Part shown: in pieces, positions 58,038-64,000 of the stretch
How the letters are laid out: each line of letters starts with the position of its first letter
How positions within the stretch are numbered: the stretch's first letter is position 1
Source of the DNA: CAVVGB01 sp963747715
GTDB taxonomy: Bacteria > Actinomycetota > Thermoleophilia > Gaiellales > Gaiellaceae
Reading direction: 5' to 3'
Assembly (NCBI GenBank): GCA_963747715.1
Contig: CAVVGB010000003.1
Location: forward strand, 62,001-126,000
DNA: 64,000 bases
Program-made: the position numbers and the translations under genes
The notes under the pieces: generated by a model
Databases searched by the model: none
Seen by the model: the letters and a program-made list of their open reading frames with translations, nothing else
Told to the model about the DNA's origin: nothing

Positions 58038-59248
58038 CGCGCCGGTTGCAGCGTGGGGCCCCAGGAGACGAGCGGGCTCATCTCGCCGGTGTGGCCGTTG
58101 AGATGCCGGTACCCGAGCGCGTGCTCGGCCTGCATCATCTTGTGGATCTCGCTCGTGCCCTCGTAGATGATGGGCGCGCGCGCGTTGCGGAAGTAGCGCT
58201 CTATTCCGTACTCGCCCGAGTAACCGTAGGCGCCGTGCACCTGAATGGCGAGGTGCGCTGCGCGGAACGCGCACTCGGTGGCGTGCCACTTCGCCAGTGA
58301 CGTCTCGCGCGTGTTCCGCACGCCCTTGTCCTTCATCCACGCCGCCTGCATGACGAGCAGCTTGGACGTCTCGTAGCCGAGCACCATCTCGGCGATCATG
58401 TCCTGGACGAACTGGTACTTGCCGATCGCCTGACCGAACGTCTCCCGTTCGCGCGCATATTCGACGGACCGCTCGAGGCAGGCGCGAATGACGCCGCAGG
58501 CGCCGGCCGCGACCGTGAAGCGCCCCTGGTCGAGCCCGTACATGGCGATCTCGAATCCCTGGCCCTCCTCGCCCAAGAGGTTCTCGGCAGGCACTTCCAC
58601 GTTCTCGAAGAAGAGCTCGCCGGTCGAGCCGGCCCAGACCCCGAGCTTGTTCTCGGTCTCCTGGCTCGAGACACCGTCCCAGCCGCTCTCGACGATGAAC
58701 GCCGAGATGCCCTTGTGCTTCGCGGCCGCGTCGGTCTTGGCGAACACGAGCGCGTGGTCGGCCACGGCCGCGTACGAGATCCAGTTCTTCTGGCCGTTCA
58801 GGATGTAGCTGTCGCCGTCCCGGCGGGCGTTCGTCCTCATCGAGGCGACGTCGGAACCCGCGGCGGGCTCTGTCAGCCCGAAGCACGCGATCTTCTCGCC
58901 GCGGGCCTGCGGAGCGAGGTAGCGCTCCTTTTGCTCCTCGCTCGCATACCGCAAGAGCGAGAGCGAGTTGAGGCCCACGTGCACGGAGATGAGCGTCCGG
59001 AACGCCGCCTCGCCCCGCTCGATCTCCTCGCAGATGAGCGCTTCGGACACGAAGTCCATGCCCGCCCCTCCGTGCTCCTCCGGAATGACGACCCCGAGGA
59101 GGCCGAGCTCGCCCATTCCCTCGATGACCGCCATGTCGAGGTGGTGGTTGATGTCGTTCTCGATGGCGTTCGGGAGGATGCGGTCCTCGACGAATTGGCG
59201 GACGGTCGCCTGAACCTCGCGTTGCTCCGCAGTTAGGTCGAAATCCAC
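58034..59248 (-). CDS. Acyl-CoA dehydrogenase
   Basis: The 404-residue flavoenzyme has the family layout: N-terminal helices (DFDLTAEQREVQATVRQFVE), FGLTEPAAGSDVASMRT and ILNGQKNWIS around FAD, ERETFGQAIGKYQFVQDMIA, and YEGTSEIHKMMQAEHALG with the catalytic Glu of short/medium-chain enzymes. It oxidises acyl-CoA in fatty or branched-chain acid breakdown; chain length cannot be read from sequence. No ETF or thiolase is adjacent. Nineteen bases separate its ATG from the divergent TTG of the next gene. Confidence 0.94.
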   Translation of the reverse strand: MDFDLTAEQREVQATVRQFVEDRILPNAIENDINHHLDMAVIEGMGELGLLGVVIPEEHGGAGMDFVSEALICEEIERGEAAFRTLISVHVGLNSLSLLRYASEEQKERYLAPQARGEKIACFGLTEPAAGSDVASMRTNARRDGDSYILNGQKNWISYAAVADHALVFAKTDAAAKHKGISAFIVESGWDGVSSQETENKLGVWAGSTGELFFENVEVPAENLLGEEGQGFEIAMYGLDQGRFTVAAGACGVIRACLERSVEYARERETFGQAIGKYQFVQDMIAEMVLGYETSKLLVMQAAWMKDKGVRNTRETSLAKWHATECAFRAAHLAIQVHGAYGYSGEYGIERYFRNARAPIIYEGTSEIHKMMQAEHALGYRHLNGHTGEMSPLVSWGPTLQPAR

Positions 59249-59267
59249 GGGCGCTAGTGTAGGGACC

Positions 59268-60182
59268 TTGGGTTTTGGCGCGCTTCTGCAGGCGGTAGCC
59301 GCGTTCTTGGGACCACCGGCACCACCGCCCGCGCCGGCCCCGCTTGCTGGATTGACCCCGCGCGAGAAGGCCGCGCTCGTCGTCGTGTCGGGCTACCCCG
59401 CGCCGAAAGGCGCCGCCGGCGTGCTCGTGCAGACGTGGAGTCGCGACGTACGCCCGCCGCGCGATGCGCTCGTCTTCGTCGATCAGGAGGGTGGCGTCGC
59501 GAGCACCTTCGACTCGCTTCCGCCCGGACGGTCGGCGGCGTCGTTCACATCGCCGGGCGAGGCGTTCCGCTCGGGACGAGAGACGGGCAAAGCCCTGCGC
59601 GACACCGGCGTGCATGTCGACCTCGCGCCGGTCTTCGACCTCCCCAGCGGTCCGCTCGGGTCGCGGCACTTTCGCTCGCCGAGCCTTGGCCTCGCGTTCG
59701 CCCGGGGCCTCGAGGCAGGTGGCGCCGGCGCCTGCCCGAAGCACTTTCCCGGCCTCGGGTCGGCGTCCGTCTCCACCGACGAGCACCCCCACGTGAAGGC
59801 GAGGCTCAGCCGCCCGGAGCTCCGTGTCTTCCGCCGGGCTATACGGGCCGGTGTCCCCTGCGTGATGGTCGGCCACGCGGAGTACCGCGAACTCGGCCCG
59901 CTGCGTGCCTCGTTCAATCGTTCCGCGTACGAGCTCCTGCGCCGCGCCGGCTTCGAGGGCGTCGCGATCACCGACTCGCTCTCCGTTTTCGGCAGCGCCT
60001 GGGCTGTTCGAGCCGGGCGCCTCGCCATCCGCGCGGGGGCGGATCTCCTGCTGTACACGAAGGGCGCAGATGCTCGGCGAGTGGTCGAGTCGCTCGTCCC
60101 GCTCGCGCGCCGCGGAGCCCTCGACGAGCGCGTCGAGAGGGTGCTTCGGGTGCTCGATTCCTTCGGTCTCAGGCGGCATTGA
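59268..60182 (+). CDS. Glycoside hydrolase family 3 protein (NagZ-like)
   Basis: The 304-residue protein has the GH3 pattern with VFVDQEGGV, VDLAPVFDLPSGP, FARGLEAGGAGACPKHFPG, the Asp/His pair region STDEHPHVK, VMVGHAEY and EGVAITDSL (nucleophile Asp). NagZ-type enzymes release N-acetylglucosamine from wall fragments during recycling. The start is TTG; a weak hydrophobic N terminus and Pro-rich segment suggest export. The protein is slightly short for NagZ, so activity should be tested. The VanW gene follows 23 bases on. Confidence 0.82.
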   Translation: MGFGALLQAVAAFLGPPAPPPAPAPLAGLTPREKAALVVVSGYPAPKGAAGVLVQTWSRDVRPPRDALVFVDQEGGVASTFDSLPPGRSAASFTSPGEAFRSGRETGKALRDTGVHVDLAPVFDLPSGPLGSRHFRSPSLGLAFARGLEAGGAGACPKHFPGLGSASVSTDEHPHVKARLSRPELRVFRRAIRAGVPCVMVGHAEYRELGPLRASFNRSAYELLRRAGFEGVAITDSLSVFGSAWAVRAGRLAIRAGADLLLYTKGADARRVVESLVPLARRGALDERVERVLRVLDSFGLRRH

Positions 60183-60205
60183 GGGTTGTTAGACTCGCCG
60201 CCTTC

Positions 60206-62080
60206 ATGCGCGCGGAAGTAGGAGTTGAGCGCGCCCCCGGGGGTCGGAGGAGCCGCGCCGGACGCGGATTCTTGAGAGCGGTCGGTCGCCGCTGGCGCCT
60301 CTGGCTCTGGGCGGGGGCGGTCACGCTAGTCGGCCTCATCGCCGCAGGCGTGCTCTTTGCCGGGTCGCCCGAACGGATCCCTTCGGGTGTCACCCTCGCG
60401 GGCGTCCCGCTGGGCGGGCTGACGGCCGACCAGGCCGAGGAGAAGCTGCGCGAGCGCGCAGCCGAGGTGGCCTCGACGCCGGTCGTCTTCACCGCAGGCG
60501 AAAACCGGTGGGCTCTCACGCCGCATCAGCTCGAGGTCCGGGTCGACTGGGCCGCCGCCGTTCAGGAAGCTCTCGAGGTCGGTCACGGGCCCCTTCCCCT
60601 TCGCGGACTGAAGCGCGTCAAGGTGCGGCTCTTCGGCGAAGACCTCGAGCCGCACGCCGATTACTTCGAGGGCGGGCTGCAGTTCCGCGTCGACGAGATG
60701 GCGCGGCGCATCGAGCGCCCCGCGCGCGAGGCCGCGATAGTGCTCCGTGGGCTCAGTCCGGTCGTCGTGCAGGCTGAAGCCGGCCGCGAGCTCGTTCGGG
60801 AGGACGCCCAGAGCCTGATCATCGCCGCGCTCGCCGGCTTCGAACGCACCCCGGTCGAGCTTCCCGTCAGAGTGGACGAGCCCGAGGTGGGGGCCGCTCA
60901 GCTCGCGCCGGTGGCCGACCAGGTGCGAACCGCGCTCTCGGCTCCCGTTCGCATCGTGTTCAACGGCGCGCAGATCACGATCAGAGCGTCACAGCTCGCG
61001 CCCCTGCTCGATCTGCCGCGGGACGGGCGCACCCAGTTGCGCGTCGGCGGTCCCGCCGCTGAGCGGTTCTTCCGCAACCTTGCTCGCGGCGTCGCCCGCC
61101 GGCCGGTCAGCGCCGACTTCGAGCCGCTTGCCGGTGGCCGTGTCCGCGTCGTGCCGAGCCGGAACGGCCGAGCGCTCAATGTCGAGGCGAGCGGGCGGTC
61201 ATTGCTCACGGGTGCGCTCTCGACGACGCGGCGCCAGGCGGTCCTCGTCGTGGGCGTCGTCGAGCCTCGCCTCACGACGGGAGAAGCGCGCGCGCTCGGC
61301 ATCACTCGCCTCCTGTCGGCCTATCGCACCGCCTACTCGGGCACGTACGACCGCATTCGCAACCTGCAGCTCGCGGTCGCGGCGCTCGACGGCACGCTCG
61401 TCAAGCCCGGACAGGAGTTCTCGTTCAACAAGGAGGTCGGCCCGCGCACGCGCGAGAAGGGTTACCGCCCCGCGCCGGTGATCATCAACGGCGAGTACAA
61501 GGACGGCGTCGGCGGCGGCGTCTCCCAGGTTGCGACGACCGTCTTCAACGCTGCGTGGGAGGCCGGGGTCAAGATCACGGCGCGGACCGCGCACGCGCTC
61601 TACATCAGCCGCTATCCCCTCGGCCGTGACGCGACCGTCAACTACCCGGAGATCGACCTGCGGTTTCTCAACGACACGAAGGGCCCCGTCTTCATCCGCG
61701 CGCGCTACGACGACACGGGCATCGCGATCATGCTGCTCGGCAAGGCGGCCAACCGCCACGTCGTCAGCGCGGCGGGCGGGCTCGAGGAGATCCGCCCGCC
61801 GGAGGTCGAGCGTGAGCTCGACCCGACGCTCTTCGTCGGCGAGAAGGTCATCGAGGATCTCGGCGAGCCGGCGCGCGCCGTCACGGTGACGCGCACCGTG
61901 TACGTCGGCGACAACGTGCTCTACCGGGAGACGTGGAACACCACGTACCGCTCCGAGCCGCGGATCGTCCGGGTCGGGACGATGCCGACGCCGGTCGAGA
62001 CCAAGCCGTCACCGCCTCCGCCTCCGGCGACGACGGGCAAGACGACCACGACTCCGACGACGACCGGCGGCGGGGGTTAG
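60206..62080 (+). CDS. VanW-domain protein with peptidoglycan-binding (PG_binding_4) repeats
   Basis: The 624-residue protein has a basic cytoplasmic head, a membrane span (about 33-57), two tandem PG_binding_4-like domains (about 60-330, GVTLAGVPLGGLTADQAEEKL and related) and a VanW domain (about 390-520) with FSFNKEVGPRTREKGYRPAP, GGGVSQVATTVFNAAWEAG and YPLGRDATVNYP. A G5-like segment and a Pro/Thr-rich C terminus (TPTTTGGGG) follow. Such proteins are cell-wall associated in Gram-positive bacteria; the VanW function is unknown. Its neighbour is the wall-recycling GH3 gene. The TAG shares TTAG with the convergent thioesterase stop. Confidence 0.9.
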   Translation: MRAEVGVERAPGGRRSRAGRGFLRAVGRRWRLWLWAGAVTLVGLIAAGVLFAGSPERIPSGVTLAGVPLGGLTADQAEEKLRERAAEVASTPVVFTAGENRWALTPHQLEVRVDWAAAVQEALEVGHGPLPLRGLKRVKVRLFGEDLEPHADYFEGGLQFRVDEMARRIERPAREAAIVLRGLSPVVVQAEAGRELVREDAQSLIIAALAGFERTPVELPVRVDEPEVGAAQLAPVADQVRTALSAPVRIVFNGAQITIRASQLAPLLDLPRDGRTQLRVGGPAAERFFRNLARGVARRPVSADFEPLAGGRVRVVPSRNGRALNVEASGRSLLTGALSTTRRQAVLVVGVVEPRLTTGEARALGITRLLSAYRTAYSGTYDRIRNLQLAVAALDGTLVKPGQEFSFNKEVGPRTREKGYRPAPVIINGEYKDGVGGGVSQVATTVFNAAWEAGVKITARTAHALYISRYPLGRDATVNYPEIDLRFLNDTKGPVFIRARYDDTGIAIMLLGKAANRHVVSAAGGLEEIRPPEVERELDPTLFVGEKVIEDLGEPARAVTVTRTVYVGDNVLYRETWNTTYRSEPRIVRVGTMPTPVETKPSPPPPPATTGKTTTTPTTTGGGG

Positions 62081-62502
62081 GAGCGTCGCTCGACGGCGGC
62101 GATGCCGTCGGCGAGCCAGGCGGGCATTCGCGTCGGTCGAAACGTCTTCGCGTCGACGCACGCGTGCGCCGTCCATCCGTCCGCCACGGGGCCGGCCGGC
62201 TCGTTCAGGCGCTCGACGACGTACTCGAACCGGAAGCGCGCTCCGCGCAGATCGGTGGCGCGTACGTGGATGCGCAACTGGTCGTCGAAGACGCAGGGGA
62301 GGCGGTAGCGCACGTACGTCTCGAGCGTCAACGCCTCGACGCCTTTCTCGATCAGGCCTCTGTAGCCGCCCGGGAACTGGCGGAGATACGACACGCGCGC
62401 GACCTCGAACCAGGCGAGGTACGTCGCGTTGTTGGCGATGCCCTGGGCGTCCGTCTCGCTGAAGCGGACGTTGAGCTCGGTCGAGAACGAGAATCCATCC
62501 AT
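62077..62502 (-). CDS. Acyl-CoA thioesterase (4HBT / YbgC-type hotdog)
   Basis: The 141-residue protein has VRFSETDAQGIANNATYLAW, the active-site Asp motif of the YbgC/FcbC hotdog family, VEALTLETYVRYRLPCVFDD and a C-terminal HACVDAKTFRPTRMP. It hydrolyses acyl-CoA; the chain preference is unknown. It is convergent with the VanW gene. Confidence 0.9.
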   Translation of the reverse strand: MDGFSFSTELNVRFSETDAQGIANNATYLAWFEVARVSYLRQFPGGYRGLIEKGVEALTLETYVRYRLPCVFDDQLRIHVRATDLRGARFRFEYVVERLNEPAGPVADGWTAHACVDAKTFRPTRMPAWLADGIAAVERRS

Positions 62503-62603
62503 AGCCTCAGGCGGGAAGGTTACGAGGCAAGGCGCGCCGGGTCGTACGCAAGAGGCCGGTGCAGGCGTGACCGCTATTGTCCCGGGGACCCGAGGGGAGG
62601 CAC

Positions 62604-63056
62604 ATGGCGACGAAAGGTAAGAAGGAGCCCGGAAACCTGGTTGAACGGCTCGCCGACCGCGGCGAGGACGCCGTGTCCCGGGTCCTCAACGAGCTCAGCC
62701 CGCGCATCTCGGCGGCGTTCGACAGGGCCATGTCGTCGAAAGGCCGAGTCGACTCCGCCTCCCGGTCGGCGCTCACCCAGCTCGGCCTGGCGGCCGCCGA
62801 CGAGATCAAAGACCTGCGTGGACAGCTCGAGCGTCTCGAGAAGCGGCTCGCACGGCTCGAGGGCGGATCGGCTTCGGGCGCGAAGGCCTCCGGCAAGTCG
62901 AGCGCCAAGCGCTCCGAGACGAAGACGACGCCGAGCGCCAAGAAAGGTTCCACGCGCGTGAAGAACGAGGCGGACAAGGCTCCGTCCCCCGCGCCCGGCC
63001 GCGCCATCGGCGGCGGCAGCGGTCGCGGCAGCGCCGGAACGCCGCCCGCCGACTAG
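62604..63056 (+). CDS. Phasin-like or coiled-coil protein with Lys/Ser-rich tail
   Basis: The 150-residue protein begins MATKGKKEPGNLVERLADRG after GAGGGGAGG. Residues 20-97 are helical with LRGQLERLEKRLARLEGG as a coiled coil. The rest (100-150) is Lys/Ser/Ala/Gly-rich and disordered. The layout resembles phasins or histone-like tail proteins, but no family can be fixed. Its stop shares CTAG with the convergent kinase gene. Confidence 0.6.
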   Translation: MATKGKKEPGNLVERLADRGEDAVSRVLNELSPRISAAFDRAMSSKGRVDSASRSALTQLGLAAADEIKDLRGQLERLEKRLARLEGGSASGAKASGKSSAKRSETKTTPSAKKGSTRVKNEADKAPSPAPGRAIGGGSGRGSAGTPPAD

Positions 63057-63976
63057 CTCGGAGCCCGCAGCCTCAGCGCGCCGGGCAATATCTCGAAGCT
63101 GACGGGCGTCGACCCCGGCTGCTCACCGTCGAGGACGACCGGCAGCGGCTCCTCCGGCGTGACGGTCACGGCTCGTGCCTTGAGAACGTCCACCTTCGCG
63201 TGCCCGACATGCGTGCCGCGGTAGATCTTCGGGAAGGTCGTGACGAAGTCGGCCTTCGACACGTCTCCGATGAGGACGACGTCGAAGAGCCCGTCGTCCG
63301 GCGAGGCGTCCGGGGCGACGCGCATGCCGCCGGCCGCAAACGCGCCGTTGGCGACGATGACCTCGAACATGCGGCCCTCGCGCTTCACGCCGTCGGCCTC
63401 GATCGTCATCGGGACGCTCGACCAGCGCGTGAAGACCGCGACGGTCGCCCAGAAATACGCGGCGCGCGCACCGAGACGCCGTGACGTAACGGCCCCGCGG
63501 CGCGCTATCGCGCCGCTGATCCCCGCGCCGGCGAAATTGGCGAAGTAGCGCTCGCCGGAGCCGAGGCGGGCGCGCCCGGCGTCCACCTGTCGCGCGCTCC
63601 CGTGCGCGGCGACGGCGAGCGCTTGCTCCGCGTTCGTCGGAATCCCGAACGTGCGCGCGAAGTCGTCCCCAGTTCCGCACGGCACGACAGCCAGCTCGCA
63701 GCTCGCGCCGGTGCCGAGGAGCCCGTTGACGGCCTCGTTGACGGTGCCGTCTCCGCCCACGACCACCACGAGCTCGGCTCCATCCTCGACGGCGCGTCGC
63801 GTGAGATCCGTGACGCGGCCGGGAGCATCGCTGAGGAGAGCCTCGCCGGAGAGACCGAGCGCGGTCGCACGCTGCACGAGCTCGGGCCACCGCTTGCCCG
63901 CGGACCAGTTGCCCGCCGCGGGGTTGACGACGAAGGCGGTCTTAATGGGACTCGGCCGTGACCGTGCCGAGCGCAA
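63053..63976 (-). CDS. Diacylglycerol/sphingosine kinase-family lipid kinase
   Basis: The 307-residue protein has the DAGK catalytic motifs VVVVGGDGTVNEAVNG and PCGTGDDFARTFG, then FANFAGAGISGAIARR and VIVANGAFAAGGMRVAPDAS, typical of YegS/DgkB-like enzymes that phosphorylate lipids. TTG at 63976 was taken as start; KTAFVVNPAAG, the true family start, lies 12 codons inside, and no ATG or GTG is near. The start lies within the 3' end of the next upstream gene. Confidence 0.88.
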   Translation of the reverse strand: MRSARSRPSPIKTAFVVNPAAGNWSAGKRWPELVQRATALGLSGEALLSDAPGRVTDLTRRAVEDGAELVVVVGGDGTVNEAVNGLLGTGASCELAVVPCGTGDDFARTFGIPTNAEQALAVAAHGSARQVDAGRARLGSGERYFANFAGAGISGAIARRGAVTSRRLGARAAYFWATVAVFTRWSSVPMTIEADGVKREGRMFEVIVANGAFAAGGMRVAPDASPDDGLFDVVLIGDVSKADFVTTFPKIYRGTHVGHAKVDVLKARAVTVTPEEPLPVVLDGEQPGSTPVSFEILPGALRLRAPS

Positions 63977-64000
63977 GCTCGGTCATCTGGTCGACGGCGG
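63942..64000 (-). CDS. 3' end of an upstream gene (partial)
   Basis: The minus strand is open from the window edge and ends VDQMTELALGTVTAESH then TAA, with almost every codon ending in G or C. It overlaps the start of the lipid kinase gene. Too short to identify. Confidence 0.55.
   Translation of the reverse strand, partial: AVDQMTELALGTVTAESH

Noticed and set aside
57477..60179. A 900-codon minus-strand open frame across the cupin, acyl-CoA dehydrogenase and GH3 region
   Set aside because: It overlaps three well-supported genes in other frames and reads as Arg/Gly/Ala-rich shadow sequence.

Overview
The window is about 64 kb of uniformly GC-rich bacterial DNA in which gene after gene ends its codons in G or C. 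It holds the rpoBC, str, S10, spc and alpha ribosomal/transcription clusters as one long plus-strand block, followed by a mixed-strand region of housekeeping, envelope and metabolic genes. Gram-positive/actinobacterial traits are the zinc forms of S14, S4 and L33, an acyl-CoA dehydrogenase, a VanW-domain protein, NlpC/P60 and 3D-domain wall proteins with CwlO-like coiled coils, an RsbW-like kinase and Ku. Together with a type IV pilus PilC these suggest a deep-branching actinomycete, most likely of the Thermoleophilia/Gaiellales kind. That placement is an inference from content; no 16S is present.

Layout. 1-4.3 kb: PilC, a DUF1918 protein, a MITE-like element, a molybdate/sulfate-type transporter, and a metallo-beta-lactamase/double-rhodanese protein that is frameshifted as sequenced. 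4.36-17.1 kb: tRNA-Met, rpmG-secE-nusG-rplK-rplA, an L10 leader, rplJ-rplL, a secreted acidic protein gene with its own structured leader between rplL and rpoB, then rpoB-rpoC and a strong terminator. 17.3-18.7 kb: a small ORF and a GGDEF protein. 18.87-39.19 kb: rpsL-rpsG-fusA-tuf running into rpsJ...rplO-secY-adk-map-rpmJ-rpsM-rpsK-rpsD-rpoA-rplQ, nearly all with overlapping or abutting start and stop codons; infA is missing from its usual place. 39.2-41.1 kb: a membrane-anchored unknown, a second MITE-like copy and an ArsR/SRPBCC pair. 41.1-50.6 kb: truA, a HAD phosphatase, ligA, a PBP4-type carboxypeptidase, a NarL-type regulator, two divergent coiled-coil wall proteins, an anti-sigma kinase, Ku and a 57-residue HTH protein. 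50.7-64 kb: alpha/beta hydrolase, NIF3, tRNA-Pro, an LVIVD-repeat secreted protein, nitrilase, HAD, cupin, acyl-CoA dehydrogenase, a GH3-like protein, a VanW protein, thioesterase, a phasin-like protein and a lipid-kinase-family protein.

Three features stand out. First, a roughly 165-bp element with terminal inverted repeats flanked by TA is present in two good copies and one diverged copy; each touches a stop codon, and one appears to have inserted into the TA shared by two convergent stop codons. Second, short perfect GC palindromes occur in frame inside the C-terminal tails of L22 and L15 and again between genes; several ribosomal proteins (S3, L22, S17, L15) carry unusually long low-complexity extensions. 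Third, every frameshift I could locate (in rplJ, rpoC, tuf, rpsC, the MBL-rhodanese gene and two secreted-protein genes) is an apparent single-base insertion. These are most likely sequence errors, but the single sign is notable. No CRISPR array, prophage, transposase gene or intergenic gap above 300 bp was seen.
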